In this document: piece by piece, positions 51,356 to 59,356 of the stretch
How the letters are laid out: every line of letters starts with the position of its first letter
Numbering within the stretch: position 1 is the first letter of the stretch
From: an uncultured Celeribacter sp.
GTDB taxonomy: Bacteria; Pseudomonadota; Alphaproteobacteria; Rhodobacterales; Rhodobacteraceae
Reading direction: 5' to 3'
DNA: 64,000 nt
NCBI RefSeq assembly: GCF_963675965.1
Contig: NZ_OY780935.1
Coordinates: 2,592,501-2,656,500, forward strand
Translations under genes and position numbers: made by a program
Notes under the pieces: generated by a model
Seen by the model: only the letters and a program-made list of their open reading frames with translations
Told to the model about the DNA's origin: nothing
The model's database searches: none

Positions 51356-52219
51356 TCAATCCGAAACGTGTTGAACATCGAAGGTCATGTAGACCTTGCA
51401 GTTTGAAAGGCCGAGCGCGGCAAGTTCCTCACCTCCCATCAGCGCCCCGATGAATAGATCGACGTGGGAGTTGATCTGTGTCGGAGATGTGATGTCCATG
51501 CCGACATCGGCAGCAACCTTACCCGGGCCCGAGGTCACTTCGAACAACTCACCTTCGAAGCTGTTCGGCCCTTTCCGTTCCCAGGTGATCTGCTGGCCAT
51601 CCCCGTTCATGAAATTCAACACAGACGGGTCAAACCGCCCGCCCCAGACAAGGCGATGGGTTTCCGATTGCGCATTGATCATGCCCGAGCCACGCAGCAT
51701 GGCTTCCATCTCCGCCGGACAGTTTGTGAAACTCTGATCGCGCGAGGTGACCCGCCACAGGCCATCGCGTGGCACGATTTCGTCATTCACCGCGTCGGGA
51801 AACAGGTTGATGACCCTTTCCTGTGCCTTGTCCTGCGGTGCAAAGACCTCGATGGGTGTCACACCCTCCTGATCAAAGCTCAAGACCAGTTCGTCCGGCG
51901 AGTTCCCCGGGAGCAAATGCAGAGGTTCCATTGATCCTGTGCCGCCATAGGCCTGATGCACGGCATCGGGTGCCATGGCGACAAGGGATCCACTGGGGTT
52001 GCCTTCGATATAGACGACAGCGACCTGCCCCGGCGTGACCGTTTGGCCAAAGAGCACGCCCGTATCAGTTTCACTGATCTTGCCAAATCCTTGAGTACAG
52101 CCCTCTCCTGGGGTGCAAAGAAGCACGGGTATCGGACCGTCTGCCATGGCGGCAAGCGGGGCAAGTCCCAGCGCCATCGCGGTGAAAGTTGCCATTTTGC
52201 GCATTGAGGTGAATGACAT
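51356..52219 (-). CDS. Secreted hypothetical protein
   Basis: 287 residues. Signal peptide MRKMATFTAMALGLAPLAAM plus a short leader, then mature start DGPIPVLLCTPGEGCTQGFG. Cys pairs occur near the N-terminus (LLCTPGEGC) and elsewhere (TNCPAEME, SNCKVYM). Likely mostly beta structure. AAGGGAT seven bases ahead supports the ATG at 52219. Family unknown; encoded 17 bases after the VWA gene, so probably a partner. Confidence 0.75.
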   Translation of the reverse strand: MSFTSMRKMATFTAMALGLAPLAAMADGPIPVLLCTPGEGCTQGFGKISETDTGVLFGQTVTPGQVAVVYIEGNPSGSLVAMAPDAVHQAYGGTGSMEPLHLLPGNSPDELVLSFDQEGVTPIEVFAPQDKAQERVINLFPDAVNDEIVPRDGLWRVTSRDQSFTNCPAEMEAMLRGSGMINAQSETHRLVWGGRFDPSVLNFMNGDGQQITWERKGPNSFEGELFEVTSGPGKVAADVGMDITSPTQINSHVDLFIGALMGGEELAALGLSNCKVYMTFDVQHVSD

Positions 52220-52236
52220 GAGAATATCCCTTGTGT

Positions 52237-54228
52237 TCAATTCAACGGTTGAATGGTTTGCAAAAGCAAGGTGGCGCCGAGAAGGGCGGCGGGTTCATCC
52301 GGTGTCAGGTTGCAGACCGGCCCCATGGTCGAGGGCAGGCAGAGAGTCCCTTCCGTCACCTCCGGTGGGGCATTCAGGGAAAGCCGCGCTTCGCTGGCAG
52401 TGTCGAAGAAATTAATCCGCACCGGCGCTTCGGGTCCGTCACGATACGGGAAATCTGTGCCCCAGCCGGGACGCAGAAAGAAGCTGATGCCTGTCTTGCG
52501 GTCTTCAATCAAGCAACCAAGCTGTTCTTCGCAGAGATAGCCCAGATCATCGCCAATCGCGACGTCATCGAAGACGGACTTGGCAGCATCCCCCTCTGGC
52601 GAGGCGGGCAGGGCGACTTCGTCGGCCACTGGCATGGCCGTCGACGCGTCGGTTTCGCTGATATCTGCCGACCAGTCGGGCGCATCGGCAGCAACCGTCA
52701 GGGCCTGACGGAACAGCAGCGCGCGCTCGGATGTGTCATCGCGTCCGCTTGGCGGAAATTCCGCAATGTAGCGCAGCTCGTAAGTGCCGGGCACATCGGG
52801 TGCGGTCAGAGTGATGGCGCGATCTTCGGTGCTATTGCGCAGATACGCGTAGCTGTGTTCGGAATAGCCATCGCCGCTATAAAGTCCATCGGTGTCCGGA
52901 TCGACAAGGTCGATCCAGTCGCGTGGACCGCCCGGACCGGACCAGATCAGCGTAAAATCGACACCGGGGCGCACCCTGTCAGGGGCAAGGAAGCTGATCT
53001 GTGCAGCGGTGACTGTGATATTCTCGACGGCCAACTCGGCTGAACTGTAACCCGAACCTTCGACGATGTAGCGCAACGTATAGTCGCCCTCATCGAGCGG
53101 CATATGCATCTCGACCGGCGAGTTTTCCACAAGGGACATGCCGGCTAGCCAAGCGTCAAGGTTCGTCTGACTTGCGTGATATAGCCCGAGGAAACCCTTG
53201 GGACCCGCCCAGTCCACTGAAACCATTGCACCTTGCCCAGCCACATCGGGAGCCCTGAGGAAATTGTCGATATCGACAACCGAGATGTTGCGCAGGGCAA
53301 GCGTGTGTTCGCGCGTGCCATCCGCGATCATCGCCTGTTCCTCTTCGGTTAGCAGCTGAACATAGCGCAAGACGTAGTCACCGAGGTCGGCGGGCATGGT
53401 CAGCATCACAGTGTCGCTGTCAGCCACAACAGGAGTCGCGTCAAAGGCATGGGTGCCTGCCCCGTCAAAGGGAACAATGTCGATATAATCGCCTTCACCC
53501 GCAGGGCCGCTCCAGCGCACCTCGATCTGCGTGGCACGGCCAGCAACTTCCGGCGCTTCCAGCGTGGCGGCCGGGAACGGCGGCAGGGGGGGCTCGGCCT
53601 GCTGTACTTCCCTCGGGGCAAGGGTCTGGTTCAACGCATCACGCAGGCCGCGTGCATCGCCCGCCTCGAAATACCGCCCCCCTGTTTCCGAAGCGAGACA
53701 TTCCAGCGCTGCGGTCTCGGCACCTTGCAACCCAAAGCCGACCACATGGGCGGTGAAATCCACCCCGCTTTGCTCCAGCTCGCGGCCCAAAGCGCAGGGA
53801 TCTCCCTCACAGGTTTCCAACCCGTCAGTGATCAGGATGACGGTCGCAGCTTCCTCAGTCGCGCGCAGGTCCAGAGCGGCGCGGCGCACCGCTTCCGTCA
53901 GCGGGGTCTTGCCTAGGAAGCGCATGGTACTGGCACTTGACAGCAACTGCGATGCCGTCCCGGGCGCCGGGGCCACCAGAAGCTCGATATCGGCACAATC
54001 GCCCTTGCGTCGATGTCCGTAGGCAAGAAGGCCAAGGCTCCGGTCCGGGGGGAAATCGACCAGCACATCGGCCAGTGTTTGGCGGGCAATCTCGAGCTTG
54101 GGTCGACCGTCTATCTGGCCCCACATGGACCCTGATCCGTCCATCACGATAATCGTGTTGGCTTGCTCCGCCTGCGCTATCTGTCCCCCCAATGCAAGAC
54201 CGATTGCCCCAACCCAAAACATTCTCAT
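52237..54228 (-). CDS. Secreted von Willebrand factor A protein with three Ig-like repeats
   Basis: 663 residues. Signal peptide to about 20. The VWA domain (about 24-210) has an intact metal site: Asp30-x-Ser32-x-Ser34 in VMDGSGSM, Thr in GKTPLTEAVRRA and Asp in ILITDGLETCEGD. Three related segments of about 110 residues follow, each opening with AP-(D/E)-V and a W-x-G-P core (RWSGPAGEGDYIDIV, DWAGPKGFLGLYHA, IWSGPGGPRDWIDLV). A C-terminal domain has LCEEQLGCLIEDRKTG. No membrane anchor, so periplasmic or released. AGAGGA at the right distance favours the ATG at 54228; two earlier in-frame ATGs lack a site. Divergent from the LuxR-hydrolase gene. Confidence 0.88.
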   Translation of the reverse strand: MRMFWVGAIGLALGGQIAQAEQANTIIVMDGSGSMWGQIDGRPKLEIARQTLADVLVDFPPDRSLGLLAYGHRRKGDCADIELLVAPAPGTASQLLSSASTMRFLGKTPLTEAVRRAALDLRATEEAATVILITDGLETCEGDPCALGRELEQSGVDFTAHVVGFGLQGAETAALECLASETGGRYFEAGDARGLRDALNQTLAPREVQQAEPPLPPFPAATLEAPEVAGRATQIEVRWSGPAGEGDYIDIVPFDGAGTHAFDATPVVADSDTVMLTMPADLGDYVLRYVQLLTEEEQAMIADGTREHTLALRNISVVDIDNFLRAPDVAGQGAMVSVDWAGPKGFLGLYHASQTNLDAWLAGMSLVENSPVEMHMPLDEGDYTLRYIVEGSGYSSAELAVENITVTAAQISFLAPDRVRPGVDFTLIWSGPGGPRDWIDLVDPDTDGLYSGDGYSEHSYAYLRNSTEDRAITLTAPDVPGTYELRYIAEFPPSGRDDTSERALLFRQALTVAADAPDWSADISETDASTAMPVADEVALPASPEGDAAKSVFDDVAIGDDLGYLCEEQLGCLIEDRKTGISFFLRPGWGTDFPYRDGPEAPVRINFFDTASEARLSLNAPPEVTEGTLCLPSTMGPVCNLTPDEPAALLGATLLLQTIQPLN

Positions 54229-54334
54229 CGTTTTGTTGTCCTCTTGTAATTTCATCCTAGCGTGGCCCAAAAACTCAGCGGGGCCTTGGAAACGATGTCT
54301 TTCCACATTGAATAATGGGTAACAGGCGACCGGT

Positions 54335-54354
54335 CATACACCACTTGGTGTATG
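54335..54354. promoter_or_regulatory. Candidate LuxR-family operator
   Basis: CATACACC-ACTT-GGTGTATG is a perfect inverted repeat with 8-base arms and a 4-base spacer, midway between the divergent VWA and LuxR-hydrolase genes. A 20-base dyad is the usual size for a LuxR-type dimer. Confidence 0.6.
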
Positions 54355-54455
54355 TCTCGGGATTGACGTAATTTCTTTCTTTCGTATCAATAACGCACCC
54401 CGACCGATGACGGAGCGGGCCCTCAACACATGCCAGTAGCGTCGGAGGATCACCG

Positions 54456-56213
54456 GTGGCGGCCCAAATACACAGCAAACCGTACAAGCGATCCGACGGT
54501 ACGATGAACACGACTGAGCTTGACCTCGACATCGTGTCTGACACGTTCCGGGCATTTGTCGAGCAGGCCGCCTTTGACAGCCTTATCGTGCGCTGGAACC
54601 AGAAACTGAATGCCCTCGACACTGAATCCAGCATGTTGGAAAGGCACTTTTCCACCGCGTTTTTCAAACAGATGGATCTTGCCGCCGACACGCTGGACAG
54701 ACTGGATGCACAGGTTTTCGAAGACCCGCTCGAACGGCTTGTTGCCGAAGTTGCCGGACCGGCAGTTGTGATCAGCCCGGACTTGCGGGTCGCATCCATA
54801 AATGCCGAGGGGAATCGGTGTTTTAGTGCGTCACAAGGCACGTTTCTGTCGCTGGACTGCATTGCTTCGGAGTCGCGTGTGGATTTCGATACCCTTTTGC
54901 GGTCGGCCAAGGGGCAGGGCAACCTTGGTCAGTCAATTGTTCAAGTCCTTGACCGTTTCACGGGCGAGCTGTCCTTCCGGGCCGAGGCCTTCCTGTTTAA
55001 GGCGTCCAACCAGAATGGTTATTACATTGTGATTCGCTCTTTGGAGCTGAACTGGTCGCCGGAGGTGTCAGCGACACTTTCGCAGGGTTTCGACATGACA
55101 GATGCCGAGATCGAGGTCGCGCGCCAGTTTTTCGAGAGCTGCGATCTTGCCAAGGTGGCTGCGCTGCGCGGGGTTTCTGTGCATACGGTGCGCACCCAGA
55201 TGAAAACCATCCTGAGCAAGACCGGCGCGACGTCCCAAGCTGAACTAGTCCGGCTGTTTTCGATGGTGGCCAGCCGCCAGATGCTTCGAAATCGGGGGCT
55301 CTTGACTGAATGGCAAGACCCACTTGGACGCGAAAGGATCCTCGTTACTGACTCAGGGCGCAAGATTGCCTGGACATGGATGGGGGCGCCCGATGGGACC
55401 CCCGCCATTTTCCTGCGGGGAATGGCCATGGGCTACCTTCTTCCTGAAAGCGCTGAGAAGTTGCTCAAACGCGCGGGAATCAAACTGCTCATTCCATCAC
55501 GGCCCGGTTATGGTAATTCATCACTGCACGAAGACCTCCCAGTCCTTGAAGACAATCGGGTCATGCTGGAGGAGTTCCAGGTCGGCATGGGGCTGAAAGG
55601 CTGCGTCGGCATCGGCCTGTCCGATGGGATCATCCCGCTCTTGGCGCAACAGGATAAAGATCCTGATACATTCTCCGCATTGATATCTGTCGGGTTCAAC
55701 GGATGCCTCAACCGGGCTGCGTTTCGCAAGCTCCCAGTGCCGCAGGCCACGCTTTTACGCCTTGCCAGAACCGCGCCGCGGCTCTTGGACCTGATTGCAA
55801 GGATTGGCCAGCGCATGATCGCGCGTTACGGCGTGGATTGGTATCTCGACCGCGCCCACGCATCCACGCCTCTTGATTTGCAGATCTGTCGCAATCCCAG
55901 CACGGCGACACTTGTGCGTGACGCGTGTTCGCATCTGGTCGTTCAGGGCACCCGCACTTTTGTCCGGGACATGCAGATGTTTCACGCCCCGGTTGATGGC
56001 GCGATCGATCGGTTGGCCATTCCGATGCTGAGCATGGTGCCAACTGAAGATGGGCTATTCGATATCGACGAATACCGGCAGCTGGAAGTACGCAATTCCC
56101 ATGTGTCGGTTCTGCCCGTGCCTGAGAGTGCGGATCTGCTGATCTACCAGCAAACGGATTTCATCATGGATCGGATAATCGAGATTGTGACCTCCAATCA
56201 TCAACCGACCTAG
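54456..56213 (+). CDS. PAS-LuxR regulator fused to an alpha/beta-hydrolase-like domain
   Basis: 585 residues. Domains: a PAS-like segment at about 95-195 (AVVISPDLRVASINAEGNRC), a LuxR-type HTH at about 212-270 (SDLAKVAALRGVSVHTVRTQ region), then an alpha/beta-hydrolase fold from about 295 (IPSRPGYGNSS, nucleophile elbow GLSDG with Ser389). The usual final GH-x-LLY block instead reads ESADLLIYQQ, so the catalytic His seems to be missing; the domain may sense a ligand rather than hydrolyse it. A GTG at 54456 follows GGAGGA seven bases back; an ATG at 54504 lacks a site. It is unusual because the HTH lies in the middle, not at the end. Confidence 0.85.
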   Translation: MAAQIHSKPYKRSDGTMNTTELDLDIVSDTFRAFVEQAAFDSLIVRWNQKLNALDTESSMLERHFSTAFFKQMDLAADTLDRLDAQVFEDPLERLVAEVAGPAVVISPDLRVASINAEGNRCFSASQGTFLSLDCIASESRVDFDTLLRSAKGQGNLGQSIVQVLDRFTGELSFRAEAFLFKASNQNGYYIVIRSLELNWSPEVSATLSQGFDMTDAEIEVARQFFESCDLAKVAALRGVSVHTVRTQMKTILSKTGATSQAELVRLFSMVASRQMLRNRGLLTEWQDPLGRERILVTDSGRKIAWTWMGAPDGTPAIFLRGMAMGYLLPESAEKLLKRAGIKLLIPSRPGYGNSSLHEDLPVLEDNRVMLEEFQVGMGLKGCVGIGLSDGIIPLLAQQDKDPDTFSALISVGFNGCLNRAAFRKLPVPQATLLRLARTAPRLLDLIARIGQRMIARYGVDWYLDRAHASTPLDLQICRNPSTATLVRDACSHLVVQGTRTFVRDMQMFHAPVDGAIDRLAIPMLSMVPTEDGLFDIDEYRQLEVRNSHVSVLPVPESADLLIYQQTDFIMDRIIEIVTSNHQPT

Positions 56214-56251
56214 CGCACTGCGATATCCTCTTGCATCATCATTGCCCGATC

Positions 56252-57358
56252 ATGGCGTTCGCTGCCGACCCGAATATCCCTCGTGACACTGCTATCGAGA
56301 CGTTCGTGGAAGCTCAGTTGGTCCGATGGAAGGATTTTTTCGACACAGTCGAGTCCATGCCTCTGACCCCTGAGCAGCGCCTGTCGGTTGTCGTCGATGA
56401 AGATGCCACTCTGGTTCTTGCCGGCGCAGGATTGGGCAAGACCAGCGTTATCACCGCTAAGGCCGCATACCTCGTCAAGGCGGGAATTAGAGAGCCGAGC
56501 GAGCTCTTGCTGCATGCCTTCGCTAAAGATGCAGCGACCGAGATGTCGGAGCGGATTGAAGCTTGGTGTGGAGGCCCCGTGACCGCACGCACCTTCCACG
56601 CGTTCGCCTATGAGATCATCGGAGAGGTGGAAGGCGAGAAGCCGCCTTTGGCCTCGACCGCGACAGACGACAAGGTGTTCTTGTCCCTGATGCAGGAGAT
56701 CCTGCAGCACATCGTGGCAACCGCCAGCGAAGTCGCGGAGACCGTGATTGGCTGGTTTGCTGGCTTCTTCGACGACTTCCCGACGGAATGGAACTTCAAG
56801 ACAAAGCATGAGTGGTATGCGCAGATCGAGAGCCGTAACCTGCGGACGCTCCAAGGCGAGACGGTGAATAGTTTCGAAGAGCTTCTGATCGCCAACTGGC
56901 TGTTCCAGAACGGCATCGCTTGTGAATACGAACCATACTACGGACAAAAGCCCAAGAAGAGGGCTCTACGCGTCTACACGCCCGATTTCCGGCTCACAAA
57001 GAGCGGCGTCTACATTGCGCATCTCGGCGTGCGTAAGAAACGCGGAAAGGACGGCAAGGAGGCACTGACGACAGCCCCTTACGTTGATCGCGATGAATAC
57101 CTCGAGAGCATGGAGCATGGACTGGAAGCGGCAGGTCCAGTCGCAATTTACTTTGACATCGCAGCCAAATCGGGCTCTCTTCGGGTCATGATCCTTGCGC
57201 TTATTCTTCCGGTCGCCGTCCCTGTCGTGGCGTTGATCTGCCTACTGGCGGCCTATCGCCCAAGCCGGTTCTCCCGACGTTTGCTGGGCGCGACCGGATG
57301 GATCCTGCTGGCGTTCAGCCTTTGGTATGTGGCCGCGTTCATTTTCGGTGTTTTCTGA
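56252..57358 (+). CDS. Truncated UvrD-like helicase fused in frame to a membrane tail
   Basis: 368 residues. The N-terminal half is a UvrD/helicase IV-like start with Walker A LAGAGLGKTSVITAKAAYL (near 60-78) and the GPVTARTFHAFAYEI motif. The insertion region with YTPDFRLTKSGVYIAHLGVR and TAPYVDRDEYLESM (about 245-290) is present, but all later helicase motifs (II to VI) are missing. After about residue 300 the chain passes into a hydrophobic tail (MILALILPVAVPVVALICLL from 57188, then a second membrane span). It looks like a deletion that joined a helicase gene to a small membrane-protein gene. Probably not an active helicase. No strong ribosome-binding site. Confidence 0.7.
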   Translation: MAFAADPNIPRDTAIETFVEAQLVRWKDFFDTVESMPLTPEQRLSVVVDEDATLVLAGAGLGKTSVITAKAAYLVKAGIREPSELLLHAFAKDAATEMSERIEAWCGGPVTARTFHAFAYEIIGEVEGEKPPLASTATDDKVFLSLMQEILQHIVATASEVAETVIGWFAGFFDDFPTEWNFKTKHEWYAQIESRNLRTLQGETVNSFEELLIANWLFQNGIACEYEPYYGQKPKKRALRVYTPDFRLTKSGVYIAHLGVRKKRGKDGKEALTTAPYVDRDEYLESMEHGLEAAGPVAIYFDIAAKSGSLRVMILALILPVAVPVVALICLLAAYRPSRFSRRLLGATGWILLAFSLWYVAAFIFGVF

Positions 57359-57479
57359 GTCCACCACCGCAGGGGCCAAGGCGTGCATCACGTCAGGCTT
57401 GCAACGCGCCCGCGCCACGTCATAATCGCGTTACGCAGGGGCACGTTCTGTACTGTATACCTGTCGGCAATGTGGAGCC

Positions 57480-58439
57480 ATGGTGGGCATTCTAACCTTT
57501 ACCAGCGGGCGTTTCGAAGACGCTCAAGCGCATCTCACGCAGTCGTTCTGCCGCCACCAGTTGGTGCCTTGCGGTACCCGTGCTGTGCAGTTCTCTCATT
57601 CTGCCGCGGCGCTGGGAGCGGAAGCCTTTAACACGCTCAGCTACGGGGCCGAAATCGAAGTGCAGGCCAAGGGTTTCGAAGATTTTTATATGTTCGAAAT
57701 GCCGTTGCGCGGCGGTGTCGATATTGAAATCGGTCAGCAGCAGGCTCGGTCTGCGCCGGGACAGGCATTGTGTCTGTCGCCCGGGCAAAGGTTCCGGTCT
57801 CGCTGGCGTCCGGACACCTATCAATGGATGTTGCAGATCAGCCGGGGCGCGATTGAGGCCGCCTTTGAACAGCGGACTCGTCGCCGGGTCGCCAGCGACA
57901 TCGTTTTCGATCCGGTGATCGATCTGCGGTCCGAACATGGGCATGCCCTGTTACAGGCCATGCAGCGGCTGGCGATGGCCTCCGACACGTATGACGCGCA
58001 GCTTACAGACAGCTTTCAACAACAGATTGACGCTGTGGTCGCGCTTCTTGTGGCCAATCTGCCCTATTTTCGGGACGGATCACCCGTGCCGCAGCGCCTT
58101 CATGCGACGCCGCGCCATGTGCGCCGCGCGATCGACATCATGCAGGATCGCTTCGCGGCCCCACTGTCCGTGGCAGACCTTGCCGTTGACATCGGCGTGT
58201 CTGAGCGCGCGCTTTATGATGGGTTCCAGCGCTATTATCAGAAGCCGCCCTATGAGGTCCTGATGCGGATCCGCATGGAGCACGCCCGCGTGCTTGTCCG
58301 TGCTGGCGATCTGTCGCTTGCCGATGTGGCCCGGCGCGTGGGCATGCCGCATCAGGGGCGCTTTTCGGCGCAATATAAAAAGAGCTTCGGTCTGAGACCG
58401 CTCGAAGACCGCCGGCAGGCCATTGGCCTAAAACAGTAA
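57480..58439 (+). CDS. AraC-family transcriptional regulator
   Basis: 319 residues. The N-terminal sensor shows FNTLSYGAEIEVQAKGFEDF and LCLSPGQRFRSRWRPDTY. The C-terminal double HTH is at about 220-310 (PLSVADLAVDIGVSERALYD, DVARRVGMPHQGRFSAQYKK). The LSYGAEIEV block recalls LSYVSYGAEVEI in the regulator at 49636-50640. It lies 137 bases before the kinase and aldolase operon on the same strand, so it probably controls that operon. GGAG precedes the ATG by three bases; a GTG one codon on is possible. Confidence 0.9.
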   Translation: MVGILTFTSGRFEDAQAHLTQSFCRHQLVPCGTRAVQFSHSAAALGAEAFNTLSYGAEIEVQAKGFEDFYMFEMPLRGGVDIEIGQQQARSAPGQALCLSPGQRFRSRWRPDTYQWMLQISRGAIEAAFEQRTRRRVASDIVFDPVIDLRSEHGHALLQAMQRLAMASDTYDAQLTDSFQQQIDAVVALLVANLPYFRDGSPVPQRLHATPRHVRRAIDIMQDRFAAPLSVADLAVDIGVSERALYDGFQRYYQKPPYEVLMRIRMEHARVLVRAGDLSLADVARRVGMPHQGRFSAQYKKSFGLRPLEDRRQAIGLKQ

Positions 58440-58454
58440 CGCCGCTTCGGCGTT
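58438..58454 (+). terminator. Weak hairpin at the end of the AraC gene
   Basis: AACGCCG-CTT-CGGCGTT, a perfect 7-base stem that overlaps the TAA stop. Only a short TA follows, so termination would be partial at best. Confidence 0.35.
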
Positions 58455-58576
58455 TATCCGCATCCTGCAGAAATGTCGCGCGCATAGCGCAAGACGCCTT
58501 GACCAGAGCATGAAGGCTTCGGTCTGTTTGAGCCATTGCACAGATATGTCCTGTCGTTGCGGACACAGAAAGGAAT

Positions 58577-59356
58577 ATGATGCGCGCCTCCCCCGCGTCC
58601 TTTGTGGACAGCCCCCTGAAACGCCAAGATGGCAACGCGCTGTTGAGCTGCTATTTCCCGCTCGGCGATCCGCAGGTGCCGGTCGAGATGATCGACGTCT
58701 ATGCGGAGCAGGGGGTCGATGTTCTGGAGATTGGGCTGGCCTCCTCGGATCCGTTCATGGATGGCGCCGACGTGCGCGGCTCCATGGCGCGGGCAGACCT
58801 GGGGCAGGCGCGGCGTGATCTGGAGGCGGTTCTGGAACGTTTGGCCCGCCATCGCCATGCGCCTAAATCCCTGTTGATGTGTTACGCGGATGGGGATCAT
58901 CCGGGGCTGGCGACGCCGTCATTCTGGCAGGGGCTGGACAGTTGCCTGATCGTGTCGCGCCCGGGCGATCCGCTGGCGGGGGACCTGCGGCTCTGTGCAC
59001 AATCGGCAGGTGTTGCGCCCTCGGAATTCATCAGCCTGCCATTGGATGCCGCGGGGATCGCAGCGGCCTGTCGTGCGTCTTTCTATGTCATGCTGCAGGC
59101 GGGAGAGGGACCGACCGGGCCGCGAAAGACGCTCGACCCGGACAATCTGGGGCGCATAGAACAGTTGCGTGACGGCGGTGTCACCGGGCCGATCCTTTTG
59201 GGTTTTGGGATTTCCAACGGTGCGCAGGCGAAGGCTGCGCGGGCACTTGGAGCTGATGGCGTCATTGTCGGCTCACAGGTGCTGCGCGCTGCGCTGCAAG
59301 GCGCGCGCGAACTGGCCGCGCTGTTGAGAGATTTGCGAGGAGGTCTCGATGACTGA
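58577..59356 (+). CDS. TrpA-like (tryptophan synthase alpha-fold) aldolase
   Basis: 259 residues, about the size of TrpA. It keeps the TrpA hallmarks: FPLGDP near 27-32, GVDVLEIG with Glu51, SSDPFMDG with Asp62 (the same Glu-to-Asp spacing of 11 as Glu49/Asp60 in E. coli TrpA), and the phosphate-loop region GFGISNGAQAKAARALGADG with GVIVGSQV. No trpB lies nearby, and the gene is fused in an operon with an FGGY kinase and a sugar-type importer. A retro-aldol on a phosphorylated substrate is therefore more likely than tryptophan synthesis. AAAGGA precedes the ATG; its end overlaps the kinase gene by eight bases. Confidence 0.85.
   Translation: MMRASPASFVDSPLKRQDGNALLSCYFPLGDPQVPVEMIDVYAEQGVDVLEIGLASSDPFMDGADVRGSMARADLGQARRDLEAVLERLARHRHAPKSLLMCYADGDHPGLATPSFWQGLDSCLIVSRPGDPLAGDLRLCAQSAGVAPSEFISLPLDAAGIAAACRASFYVMLQAGEGPTGPRKTLDPDNLGRIEQLRDGGVTGPILLGFGISNGAQAKAARALGADGVIVGSQVLRAALQGARELAALLRDLRGGLDD

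Noticed and set aside
58577..59356. Tryptophan biosynthesis as the role of the TrpA-like gene
   Set aside because: No trpB, trpC or trpF nearby, and the gene is embedded with a sugar kinase and importer.
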